Of a DNA stretch of 13,626 nucleotides, positions 7,213 to 13,626 are shown piece after piece. Every line of letters begins with the position of its first letter. Position 1 is the stretch's first letter. Under the pieces are notes generated by a model, which saw only the letters and a list, made by a program, of their open reading frames with translations, ran no database searches and had not been told where the DNA came from. The translations under genes and the position numbers were made by a program. This DNA comes from WTJX01 sp045106295 (GTDB taxonomy: Bacteria; Bacteroidota; Bacteroidia; Cytophagales; JAAEPT01): positions 1 through 13,626 of the forward strand of contig JBGCEI010000014.1 of NCBI GenBank assembly GCA_045106295.1, in the 5' to 3' direction.

Positions 7213-8640
7213 CTATTTCTTACTAATAGCTACTAACCCTAAAAACGTTAGCCCTCCATTTAATAACAATAATTCAAACCCAAAGGTGTACCCATTTAGT
7301 AATTCTGCTGAGTAGCTATTGATGGCATAAGTTAAAACAGGAGCTAAGATACATACCAAAGGAACCCATTTGTCTTTTACACTTTTCTTGGTAAACAAGC
7401 CAAAACTGTATAACCCTAATAATGGTCCATAAGTATAACCAGCTACACGAAACACATTAGCTATTACACTGTCGTTGTTTATTTGCTTAAAGGCTAGAAT
7501 AACTAGAAACAGTACGATAGAAAATCCAAAGTGAATGAGATATCGCTTTTTAGGAGTTGTTCTGTCTGTTCCTAAAAAGTCAACACAAAATGAAGTAGTT
7601 AAGGAAGTAAGTGCTGAGTCGGCACTAGAATAGGCAGCAGCAATGACTCCTAAAATAAAAATAGCGGAGATAAAGGGACCTAATTCTTGTAGTGCAAGCA
7701 AAGGGAATAGATCATCTCCTTTGTCTGGCAAAGAGATGCCAACAGAAGTTGAATAGGTGATGAGCACATAACCTAATAAAAGGAAGAATAGGTTGACAAC
7801 CACTAATACAATGCTGAACCATAGCATGTTTTTTTGTGCGTCTTTTAAGGTTCTGCAACTCAAGTTTTTTTGCATCATATCTTGATCTAAGCCTGTCATC
7901 ACAATGGCAATAAATGCGCCTGCTAAAAATTGCTTGACAAAGAAGTTAGAGGCGGTGTAGTCGTTAAACTGAAAAATGGTACTGTACGAACTGTTGTAGC
8001 CATTGGTGATTAAATCGGTAAACGACCAATCGAGTCGAGAAGACAGAACACTTAAAGTAAGTGCAAGGGCAAGTAACATAAAGAACGTTTGTAAGGTATC
8101 CGTCCAGACTACGGTTTTAATTCCTCCTTTGAAGGTATACACCCAAATTAAAGCAATAGTAATAAAAACGGTGACTTGGTAAGGGATATGCAGGCTGTCG
8201 AAAACAGCTAATTGTAATACATTGCTGACTAAAAAAAGTCTAAAGGAAGCACCAATTATTCGAGAAATGATGAAGTATGTAGCGCCCACTTTGTATGACC
8301 AGAAACCAAACCTCGTCTCTAAATAGCTGTAAATAGAGGTTAACTGTAGTTTGTAATATAAGGGGAGTAATACATTGGCAATTACAAAATAGCCTACTAG
8401 GTAGCCTAATACCATTTGCATATAAGCAAAATTAGCATTCATGACCCATCCTGGCACGGAAATAAAAGTAACTCCTGAAAGGCTAGCCCCTATCATACCG
8501 AAAGCTACCACATACCATGGTGAGGACTTATCTCCTGTAAAAAAAGTAGCGTTCGAAGCTTTTTTGGAAGTCAAAAAAGCGATGCCTACGAGTACTAAAA
8601 AGTAGGAAGTAATAAGAGCAATAGTAGTAGTTACATTCAT
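7213..8640 (-). CDS. Sodium:solute symporter (SSS / SLC5 family)
   Basis: A polytopic inner-membrane transporter of 475 residues in the sodium:solute symporter family (LeuT fold), which uses the sodium gradient to import a small solute. Signature stretches are GMIGASLSGVTFISVPGW in the first core helix, the loop YTFKGGIKTVVWTDTLQTFF, TGLDQDMMQKNLSCRTLKDA, and AAYSSADSALTSL, whose paired Ser residues match the Na2 sodium site region. The hydrophobic pattern gives roughly a dozen membrane helices over the full length, as expected. The substrate cannot be told from sequence; relatives carry sugars, amino acids, organic acids or sialic acid. It is monocistronic as far as seen, convergent with the SirB1-like gene and divergent from clpS. 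The ATG at 8640 gives a normal first helix, and a promoter with both boxes lies just upstream. Confidence 0.9.
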   Translation of the reverse strand: MNVTTTIALITSYFLVLVGIAFLTSKKASNATFFTGDKSSPWYVVAFGMIGASLSGVTFISVPGWVMNANFAYMQMVLGYLVGYFVIANVLLPLYYKLQLTSIYSYLETRFGFWSYKVGATYFIISRIIGASFRLFLVSNVLQLAVFDSLHIPYQVTVFITIALIWVYTFKGGIKTVVWTDTLQTFFMLLALALTLSVLSSRLDWSFTDLITNGYNSSYSTIFQFNDYTASNFFVKQFLAGAFIAIVMTGLDQDMMQKNLSCRTLKDAQKNMLWFSIVLVVVNLFFLLLGYVLITYSTSVGISLPDKGDDLFPLLALQELGPFISAIFILGVIAAAYSSADSALTSLTTSFCVDFLGTDRTTPKKRYLIHFGFSIVLFLVILAFKQINNDSVIANVFRVAGYTYGPLLGLYSFGLFTKKSVKDKWVPLVCILAPVLTYAINSYSAELLNGYTFGFELLLLNGGLTFLGLVAISKK

Positions 8641-8664
8641 ACAATGAGTCGATAAGTAATTTTA

Positions 8665-8691
8665 CAAAATACGAATATTATTGATACACAA
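8665..8691 (-). promoter_or_regulatory. Promoter of the symporter gene
   Basis: On the minus strand TTG (8691-8689) is followed after 17 bases by TATTTTG (8671-8665), 25 bases before the ATG. This resembles the TTG-N17-23-TAnnTTTG promoters known from Flavobacterium, although the -7 box is one base shorter than the consensus. It is the only promoter in the window where I see both elements. Confidence 0.5.
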
Positions 8692-8700
8692 TGAACCTGT

Positions 8701-8736
8701 TATCATTTTCATTGGCTGTCTGACATGAAAATGATA
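8701..8736. repeat. 12-bp perfect inverted repeat in the symporter/clpS divergent region
   Basis: TATCATTTTCAT (8701-8712) and ATGAAAATGATA (8725-8736) are perfect inverted copies separated by 12 bases. A T7 run follows at 8739-8745. No gene ends here, so a terminator role is unlikely, despite the shape, unless an unseen short transcript is made. The right arm covers the region where the clpS -33 element should be, which suits an operator for a dimeric regulator. Confidence 0.55.
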
Positions 8737-8747
8737 GATTTTTTTCG

Positions 8748-8755
8748 TATTTTTG
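8748..8755 (+). promoter_or_regulatory. -7 promoter box of clpS-recR
   Basis: TATTTTTG matches the Bacteroidota consensus TAnnTTTG and lies 17 bases before the clpS ATG, giving a very short leader. No TTTG is found at the normal -33 distance; that region is instead taken by the right arm of the inverted repeat, so activation or repression there is plausible. Confidence 0.5.
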
Positions 8756-8772
8756 TGTAAAATATATCAATC

Positions 8773-9051
8773 ATGACATTCTCTCCAGACATTCAAGAAG
8801 ACGTATTAGTAGAAGAACAATCTACCATTGAGTCGCACGAACTAGTTATTTTTAATGATGATGTAAATACATTTGATCATGTCATTGAATCACTAGTTGA
8901 TATATGTCGTCATACGGCAGAGCAAGCAGAACAGTGTGCTTTTATTATACACCATAAAGGAAAATGCTCTGTAAAAGTTGGTGGATACAAAGAATTAGTG
9001 CCTATGAGGCAATCTATTTGTGATAGAGGAATTTCTGCGGAAGTATTTTAA
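8773..9051 (+). CDS. clpS: ATP-dependent Clp protease adaptor ClpS
   Basis: A 92-residue adaptor that binds proteins with N-degron residues and hands them to the ClpA- or ClpC-type unfoldase for ClpP degradation. After a flexible, acidic N-terminal tail (about 1-20), the ClpS fold is clear: LVIFNDDVNTFDHVIESL (24-41) with the N-degron pocket residues Asn28, Asp29 and Asp30; HTAEQAEQCAFIIHHKGK (47-64) with the pocket His near 60-61; and a C-terminal CDRGISAEV (83-91). Length is usual. The stop codon TAA shares its last base with the ATG of recR, so the two are one operon with likely translational coupling. Transcription probably starts from the -7 box just upstream, beside the inverted repeat at 8701-8736. 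Confidence 0.95.
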   Translation: MTFSPDIQEDVLVEEQSTIESHELVIFNDDVNTFDHVIESLVDICRHTAEQAEQCAFIIHHKGKCSVKVGGYKELVPMRQSICDRGISAEVF

Positions 9052-9662
9052 TGGAGTACCCTTCTAAACTAGTCGAAAAAGCGGTTGGAGAGATCTCTAA
9101 ACTACCTGGTATAGGTAAACGAACTGCTTTACGATTAGTTTTTCATTTATTAAAAGAAGAAAAAAACGAAGTTCAGTCATTGTCTACTGCTCTAGTAGAC
9201 TTAAGAGAAAATACGATTTACTGTTCCAACTGTCATTCCATTTCTGATAGTGAGCAATGTCATATTTGCACCAATTCATATAGAGTAGGAGATATGGTGT
9301 GTGTAGTAGAAGACACCAAAGATATTATAGCAATAGAGTCTACTAGTCAATACAATGGGTTATATCATGTGCTTGGTGGGATTATCTCTCCAATGGATGG
9401 AGTAGGTCCTCAACAGTTGACTATTCAATCTTTGGTAGAGAGAGTAGAGAAGAAACAAGTGAAAGAGGTTATTTTAGCAATAAGCCCTACTATGGAGGGA
9501 GACACTACAGCGTATTACATTACTAAGAAGCTGAAGCATACTGACGTAAAGGTGAGTACCATTGCAAGAGGGATTCCAGTAGGAGGGGAGCTAGAGTATA
9601 CGGATGAAGTAACACTAGGTAGAAGCATACAAAGTCGTATTCAATTTGAAATTCAAGACTAA
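9051..9662 (+). CDS. recR: Recombination mediator RecR
   Basis: A 203-residue protein that, with RecO and RecF, loads RecA onto single-stranded gaps during recombination repair. All standard parts are visible: the helix-hairpin-helix SKLPGIGKRTALRLVFHLL (16-34); a four-cysteine zinc finger with Cys58, Cys61, Cys70 and Cys73; a Toprim domain starting at VCVVEDTKDIIAIE (83-96) with YHVLGGIISPMDGVGP (105-120); and the C-terminal ARGIPVGGELEYTDEVTL (162-179). Length is normal and nothing is missing. The ATG overlaps the clpS stop by one base. About 110 bases follow before the next gene, without an obvious terminator. Confidence 0.96.
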   Translation: MEYPSKLVEKAVGEISKLPGIGKRTALRLVFHLLKEEKNEVQSLSTALVDLRENTIYCSNCHSISDSEQCHICTNSYRVGDMVCVVEDTKDIIAIESTSQYNGLYHVLGGIISPMDGVGPQQLTIQSLVERVEKKQVKEVILAISPTMEGDTTAYYITKKLKHTDVKVSTIARGIPVGGELEYTDEVTLGRSIQSRIQFEIQD

Positions 9663-9704
9663 TTTCATAGTTAACCTAAGAAATCTTCTGTTTTACCGAA
9701 AAAA

Positions 9705-9716
9705 ACTTTTAAAAGT
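9705..9716. repeat. 12-bp perfect palindrome ACTTTTAAAAGT upstream of the DUF2853 gene
   Basis: A self-complementary 12-mer lies in the recR-DUF2853 gap, 56 bases before the ATG. In AT-rich DNA a palindrome of this kind can arise by chance; its place just upstream of a possible -7 box makes an operator conceivable but unproven. Confidence 0.25.
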
Positions 9717-9740
9717 AAACACTTATTGCTAATATGTAAG

Positions 9741-9748
9741 TACGTTTT
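9741..9748 (+). promoter_or_regulatory. Weak candidate -7 box of the DUF2853 gene
   Basis: TACGTTTT matches TAnnTTTG except for the last base and lies 24 bases before the ATG. No -33 box at standard spacing was found. The gene stands alone and ends in its own terminator, so a promoter in this 110-base gap is expected. Confidence 0.3.
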
Positions 9749-9772
9749 TACAAAATCATAAAGTAATTAAAA

Positions 9773-10111
9773 ATGAGCAAATTTCAAGAGTGTGTAGATA
9801 CTTACAAAGCTGAATTCAAAAAATTAGGTGTAAGTTTTGATGAAGACTTATTAGTTAAAGTAGCAAAAGGATGTGGTCCTTCTATTTACAATAGAGATGC
9901 TTCTACTGTTGCAGGTTCTGACGAAGCAGAATTAGATACAGTAAAGAAAAATTTCTTAATTAAGAAATTAGGTCTTTCTGCAAGTGATGACTTAGATGGA
10001 GCTATTAAAGAAGTAATTGATACTTTTGGTTCTTCTAACAGAAACAAATACAGAGCAATGTTTTACTATTTGTTGACTAAAAAATTCAAGAAAGAAGCTA
10101 TCTACAACTAA
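9773..10111 (+). CDS. DUF2853 family protein
   Basis: A small soluble protein of 112 residues from the DUF2853 family, which is common in Bacteroidota and also found in Proteobacteria; its function is unknown. The family's conserved stretches are present in order: GPSIYNRDAS (35-44), VKKNFLIKKLGL (57-68) and GSSNRNKYRAMFYYLLTKKF (86-105). It is predicted to be mostly helical and mildly basic at its C-terminus, with no signal peptide or membrane helix. Length equals that of typical members. It appears monocistronic, with its own upstream gap and a strong terminator 25 bases after the stop. The reading frame uses A/T-ending codons heavily, which fits good expression in such a genome, but this is only an impression. 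Confidence 0.85.
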   Translation: MSKFQECVDTYKAEFKKLGVSFDEDLLVKVAKGCGPSIYNRDASTVAGSDEAELDTVKKNFLIKKLGLSASDDLDGAIKEVIDTFGSSNRNKYRAMFYYLLTKKFKKEAIYN

Positions 10112-10136
10112 GAAGTAAATAGTTTATTAGAGTTTT

Positions 10137-10170
10137 AAAAAGAGCTATTCGAAAGAGTAGCTCTTTTTTT
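10137..10170. terminator. Bidirectional Rho-independent terminator between DUF2853 gene and cdsA
   Basis: AGAGCTATTC (10141-10150) pairs with GAGTAGCTCT (10155-10164) around a GAAA tetraloop; one of the ten pairs is a G-T wobble. A T7 run follows on the + strand (10164-10170). The A-run before the stem (10137-10141) acts as the T-tract for minus-strand transcripts, so it can also end the yidC-cdsA operon, whose last stop is at 10184. Confidence 0.92.
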
Positions 10171-10183
10171 GTTTTCATAGTTG

Positions 10184-11017
10184 TTAGAAAAGCAAGCACA
10201 TAAACACATAACTAACAGCAGCCAATAGAAACCCGTCAAAACGATCTAAAAAACCACCATGTCCAGGTAACAGAGTTCCTGTATCTTTTACCTCAGCGTA
10301 TCGTTTAAACTGAGAAATAGTTAAATCTCCTAAGGTGCCAAATACAGAAACAACAACAGCTACGATTGTACTTGTTGCAAGAGATACGAAATTAAACTGA
10401 TAACAAAAGAAACCAGCTGCTAACGCTGATATGATAATTCCTCCAATAACACCTTCTACTGTCTTTCCTGGAGAGACAGCGGGTAAAAGCTTTGTTCTTC
10501 CCATTAACTTTCCAGAAAAATAAGCGCCACTATCAAATGCCCAAACCATAATAAAACAGAGAATAAAGTGCTTCCATTCACTTTCGCTTAGCTCATAGGA
10601 GAAGTAATGCAGTAAGAGTGGAGGGAATAAGCAATAAACAATACCTCCAATAGATGTAGAAACAGTGCTAATGAGGGGTTGATTGTTTTTTAATAACTCC
10701 AGTGATGTTAAGGTGAAAAGCAATAGCATGATTGCTGTAATGAGCTGAAATACGGTGACAATACTCATCCAAAGGCCTAGATAACCTAATATGATTAAGA
10801 AACCAGCTAACAACCCTAATGTGGGAGTGGTATTTAATCCACTTTTGCGTGACAAAGAATAGAATTCAGATAAACTTCCTAAGCTAATTACAGCTACTAC
10901 TATTAAGGCAGTCAAGGCATGGAAAGCAAGACAAAAAATCACTAGTGTACCGCCCACTATTGCAGTTAAGACACGAGGTAATAAACTATTCCATTTGTTA
11001 TTCGTATTGGCTGTCAT
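10184..11017 (-). CDS. cdsA: Phosphatidate cytidylyltransferase
   Basis: An integral inner-membrane enzyme of 277 residues that makes CDP-diacylglycerol from phosphatidic acid and CTP, the branch point to all phospholipids. The CdsA signature is intact: SQFKRYAEVKDTGTLLPGHG (235-254) followed by GFLDRFDG, with the metal-binding Asp residues and the Lys-Asp pair. Upstream of it are WAFDSGAYFSGKLMGR (159-174) and SPGKTVEG (182-189), also typical. The rest is a series of membrane helices. The ATG at 11017 lies inside the 3' end of the preceding CPBP-DUF2007 gene (20-base overlap), which points to translational coupling. It is the last gene of the operon and is followed by the bidirectional terminator. 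Confidence 0.96.
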   Translation of the reverse strand: MTANTNNKWNSLLPRVLTAIVGGTLVIFCLAFHALTALIVVAVISLGSLSEFYSLSRKSGLNTTPTLGLLAGFLIILGYLGLWMSIVTVFQLITAIMLLLFTLTSLELLKNNQPLISTVSTSIGGIVYCLFPPLLLHYFSYELSESEWKHFILCFIMVWAFDSGAYFSGKLMGRTKLLPAVSPGKTVEGVIGGIIISALAAGFFCYQFNFVSLATSTIVAVVVSVFGTLGDLTISQFKRYAEVKDTGTLLPGHGGFLDRFDGFLLAAVSYVFMCLLF

Positions 11018-12095
11018 GTAATACCCTTTTAGCTTCTAATACTTCCTCTGGACGAACCATAACTTTTACGATTCCGAAACCATAGGCACTATCTTTTTTA
11101 TCTAATAAAACTGGTGTAAAGTCATTCTGATTTAATAAATCTATAATTAGGCCGGCTGTTATTCTATCAGACGATTCATGAATGCATTGCCAACTGCTGC
11201 TTATTTTCTTTTCATCAGGAAAAACGTATCGTTTAAAATAGGAAAGTAATACAACACTTAAACCAATAGAACATAATGTGAATAAGATAGGAATTGGAGT
11301 GTTTTCATCCATATCTATCATTTCTTGTTTGTTTAATATGGCTACAATAAGTGCTGATGCGTTATTAATGAAGTGGGCTAGGATAGGTACCCAAAGATTT
11401 TGTGACCAATAAAAAAGGTAGCCAAAAAGAATTCCTAAAAGCATTCTAGGTAAGAAACCATAAAACTGCATGTGAATAGCAGAGAAGATAATCCCCGTTA
11501 CAATGATTCCAATGTGAGTATTCCCACCCAAACGAGTTAATAAAGGTTGTAGGACACCTCTAAAAGCTAATTCTTCCCCAATAGCAGGGAGGATAGCAAT
11601 GGCTACTATCCCTAGAATGATATCTGAAGGATTACTAAGGCTGGTTAAGTACTCTGTTGCAACCTTTGCCTTTTCTTCAAGTCCTTTCGCCCATTTTTCA
11701 AAACCAGATAAGAATTCAGGTAATTCAATCGCCATGTTCCATTGGTACAATGAACCTATAAGCGGCATAATAACATAAGTTACCAAAACAGCGATACCTA
11801 ATAAGATGAGTAGCCTTTTATGGGGTTGGAAAAGGTTGTGAGATATAAAAGGAAAAAACTTCCTATAAAGAATAGACGGAAGTATAAAAGTACCTACAGT
11901 AGTTAATCCTTGAGCAATTAACAGAATGTATTTCTTATTAGGGAAATAACTTGGGTTGGCTAAGTATTCCTGTGTACTTGCTCCATTTGTTAAAAGCAAG
12001 GAGACAACTCCCGTTGCCAGTAGCGAAGCCACAACTAATCCTAATCCCAATAAAAGAATAAAGTAAACTAAGTGCTTGCTACCGACTAACTGCAT
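10998..12095 (-). CDS. CPBP-family intramembrane metalloprotease fused to a C-terminal DUF2007 domain
   Basis: A membrane protein of 365 residues. The CPBP (CAAX protease/bacteriocin-processing, ABI) core is intact: the EExxxR motif as GEELAFRGVLQPL (173-185; Glu174, Glu175, Arg179), a His in FSAIHMQF (204-211; His208), and HFINN (241-245; His241, Asn245). About eight hydrophobic segments span residues 8-290. After a short basic stretch the last 65 residues (about 300-365: SWQCIHESSDRITAGLIIDL, then DKKDSAYGFG and VKVMVRPEEVLEAKRVL) form a soluble unit that I recognise as DUF2007, a small fold proposed to bind ligands or partners. In Bacteroidota this domain is usually, as I recall, a separate small gene. 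The frame is continuous across the junction. It begins 3 bases after the yidC stop and overlaps cdsA by 20 bases. Substrate unknown. Confidence 0.85.
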   Translation of the reverse strand: MQLVGSKHLVYFILLLGLGLVVASLLATGVVSLLLTNGASTQEYLANPSYFPNKKYILLIAQGLTTVGTFILPSILYRKFFPFISHNLFQPHKRLLILLGIAVLVTYVIMPLIGSLYQWNMAIELPEFLSGFEKWAKGLEEKAKVATEYLTSLSNPSDIILGIVAIAILPAIGEELAFRGVLQPLLTRLGGNTHIGIIVTGIIFSAIHMQFYGFLPRMLLGILFGYLFYWSQNLWVPILAHFINNASALIVAILNKQEMIDMDENTPIPILFTLCSIGLSVVLLSYFKRYVFPDEKKISSSWQCIHESSDRITAGLIIDLLNQNDFTPVLLDKKDSAYGFGIVKVMVRPEEVLEAKRVLHDSQYE

Positions 12096-12098
12096 CTA

Positions 12099-13626
12099 CT
12101 ACTTTTTCTTTTTACTTTGTTCCTGCATTTTCATGGCATCATCAAGCCGCTGTTGAAACTTAGACTTCTTTCTTTTACCAGTTTCAAATGCTTCTTTATT
12201 CGCTAATAAAGCAGTTCTTATCTTTTCTTTATCAATAAATTTAGTGGCTAATAATTGCTGACTAATCGTTACTAAATTGGAAACGAAGTAATAGAACGTA
12301 AGACCAGAGGAGAATCTGTTTAAGATAAACATAAACATTACAGGCATAATGTAACTCAACGATTTCATTGGTCCTTGAGCAGAAACATTACTCTTATTGT
12401 TGATGTGCGTGTAAATAATGGTTGACACAGTCATTAATAGTGTAAATAGACTGACATGGTTACCATAGAAATTACTGATCAAAGGAATATTCCCTGTCCA
12501 CGACAGAACAGAGTCATAAGTAGATAAATCTTCTGCCCATAAAAAGGATTGATGCCTTAACTCAATTGAGTTAGGAAAGAAGTTAAAAAGAGCCAATAAA
12601 ATAGGCATTTGTAAAACCACAGGAATACAACCAGCCAATGGATTTACACCCATCTTTTGGTTCAATGCCATATTTTCTTTTTGAATAGCGGCTTGGTCGT
12701 CACCTAAACGTTCTTTGATCGCATCCATTTCAGGTCTTAGCTCCCTCATTTTTGCCATCGATAAATACGATCGATAAGCAATAGGGAATAATAACGTCTT
12801 AATAATGATTACAAGTATCAAAATAATGATTCCATAATTAGAGATGAATTTCTCTAATGTCTTAAAAATAGGGATCACTAAGAATCGGTTTACAGCAGCA
12901 AAAATAGACCAACCTAGATAGATGTTTTTCTCAAAAGCAGGAATACCTGTTGCTTTGGTGATTTTATAATCATTTGGTCCAAAGTAGAATTTGAATTTAC
13001 CATCTTGGATAGCACCTGCAGGTAGTGTTAATCTCATCGAAAGGTTCTTTATTGCTGTAAGATCACTTTCATTTACAACTGATTTTAGTTCTGCTCTATC
13101 AAAACTATAGTTGTCACCTACAATTGTAGCGTTAAAAAATCTGTGGCTTAAACCAACCCATTTCAATGGTTTAGTAATTGTTTCGTTATCTTCAGAAGTA
13201 GAATTTTTCCCTACATCATCGAATTCACCTTCTGCTAAATAGTAGTTTACAGAAGCTTTGTTAGCACTCTCTTTTCTGCTTTTCTCTACCTGACGTAAGT
13301 TATCCGTCCAGTTTAAGGAAGAAGTACCACTAAACCCAGACGTTTTCAGATCATAGTTTACAATAAACCCTTCTTCTGCTAATGAATAAGCTTGAGAAAC
13401 ACTTTCACCATTTGCTAACTGAGTAGTAAATGTTACGCTATTACCTTCTTTACTTGCTGTAAAGAATTGGTCATACACATTTGTATTGCCTAATAGTAAG
13501 TCCATTTTACTACTTTGTTCATCTAATAAGATCAAAGGCTGATCTAAATGATCTGTGTAGTTTTTTAATAAAACCTCTTTTACTTTACCACCTTTAGTAG
13601 TGAACGTTACCTTAATGTCAGTATTC
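12099..13626 (-). CDS. yidC: Membrane protein insertase YidC (5' end outside window)
   Basis: An inner-membrane insertase/chaperone that integrates proteins, alone or with SecYEG. The frame is open to the window edge (first full codon at 13625-13623), so 508 residues are visible and the first membrane helix is missing. The visible part starts in the periplasmic beta-sandwich domain (TDIKVTFTTKGGKVKEVLL). After it come the conserved insertase core: the helix SNYGIIILILVIIIKTLLFP, the groove arginine in PIAYRSYLSMAKM, the cytoplasmic coiled hairpin (RPEMDAIKERLGDD), GVNPLAGCIPVVLQMPILL, and three further helices. It ends in a lysine-rich tail (SKKKK), which in other YidC proteins helps bind the ribosome. 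The internal TTG at 13535 is not a start, because coding sequence continues upstream in the same frame. It leads the CPBP-cdsA genes at a 3-base spacing. Confidence 0.96.
   Translation of the reverse strand, partial: NTDIKVTFTTKGGKVKEVLLKNYTDHLDQPLILLDEQSSKMDLLLGNTNVYDQFFTASKEGNSVTFTTQLANGESVSQAYSLAEEGFIVNYDLKTSGFSGTSSLNWTDNLRQVEKSRKESANKASVNYYLAEGEFDDVGKNSTSEDNETITKPLKWVGLSHRFFNATIVGDNYSFDRAELKSVVNESDLTAIKNLSMRLTLPAGAIQDGKFKFYFGPNDYKITKATGIPAFEKNIYLGWSIFAAVNRFLVIPIFKTLEKFISNYGIIILILVIIIKTLLFPIAYRSYLSMAKMRELRPEMDAIKERLGDDQAAIQKENMALNQKMGVNPLAGCIPVVLQMPILLALFNFFPNSIELRHQSFLWAEDLSTYDSVLSWTGNIPLISNFYGNHVSLFTLLMTVSTIIYTHINNKSNVSAQGPMKSLSYIMPVMFMFILNRFSSGLTFYYFVSNLVTISQQLLATKFIDKEKIRTALLANKEAFETGKRKKSKFQQRLDDAMKMQEQSKKKK

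Noticed and set aside
8701..8745. Inverted repeat plus T7 run as a Rho-independent terminator
   Set aside because: Both flanking genes start here and run away from the region, so no known transcript ends at this point; an operator is the better reading for now.
12099..13535. yidC starting at the codon at 13535
   Set aside because: The same frame continues to the window edge with sequence typical of the YidC periplasmic domain, so the gene is simply cut by the window.
1..13626. Insertion sequences, prophage, CRISPR, toxin-antitoxin or defence genes
   Set aside because: No transposase, integrase, repeat-spacer array or defence-family protein is encoded on either strand; the content is housekeeping and envelope genes with normal spacing.

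Overview
The window reads as an AT-rich chromosomal segment of a member of the Bacteroidota. The evidence is a Bacteroidota-type LptD, the clustering of a cell-wall amidase with an MlaD-like protein, a DUF2853 protein, a yidC / CAAX-type protease / cdsA operon, -7 promoter boxes of the TAnnTTTG kind, and little use of Shine-Dalgarno sequences. The finer lineage cannot be fixed from the sequence alone. No mobile elements, CRISPR arrays, tRNAs or rRNAs are visible. This is core housekeeping and cell-envelope DNA.

Layout. Positions 1-200 hold the tail of an upstream transcript (coding or RNA, not resolved) that ends in a strong intrinsic terminator. A small FtsB/DivIC-type division gene (201-500, +) follows and converges on a Ppx/GppA-type phosphatase (506-1432, -). 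Upstream of the phosphatase, on the same strand, is a long lptD-like gene (1488 to about 4250, -). Divergent from lptD is an envelope cluster on the + strand: an N-acetylmuramoyl-L-alanine amidase (4318-5085), an MCE/MlaD lipid-transport protein with a C-terminal extension (5110-6321), and a SirB1/transglutaminase-like protein that has lost its expected His (6347-7177). These converge on a sodium:solute symporter (7213-8640, -). A divergent regulatory region (8641-8772) carries a 12-bp inverted repeat and separates the symporter from clpS-recR (+). A free-standing DUF2853 gene (9773-10111, +) ends at a bidirectional terminator. This terminator is shared with a minus-strand operon of partial yidC, a CPBP protease fused to DUF2007, and cdsA (13626 down to 10184).

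Much of the window serves the envelope. LptD inserts LPS into the outer membrane, the amidase trims peptidoglycan, MlaD moves phospholipid, YidC inserts inner-membrane proteins, CdsA makes CDP-diacylglycerol, and the FtsB-like protein acts at the septum. clpS and recR form a translationally coupled pair for N-degron proteolysis and recombination repair.

No clearly new multi-gene system is evident. The observations most worth a second look are: the lptD-like frame, which runs through a signal peptide but has no canonical start codon; its only two cysteines, which lie at opposite ends of the protein; the CPBP-DUF2007 fusion between yidC and cdsA; the loss of putative catalytic residues in the SirB1-like protein; the extra C-terminal domain on MlaD; and the inverted repeat overlapping the clpS promoter.
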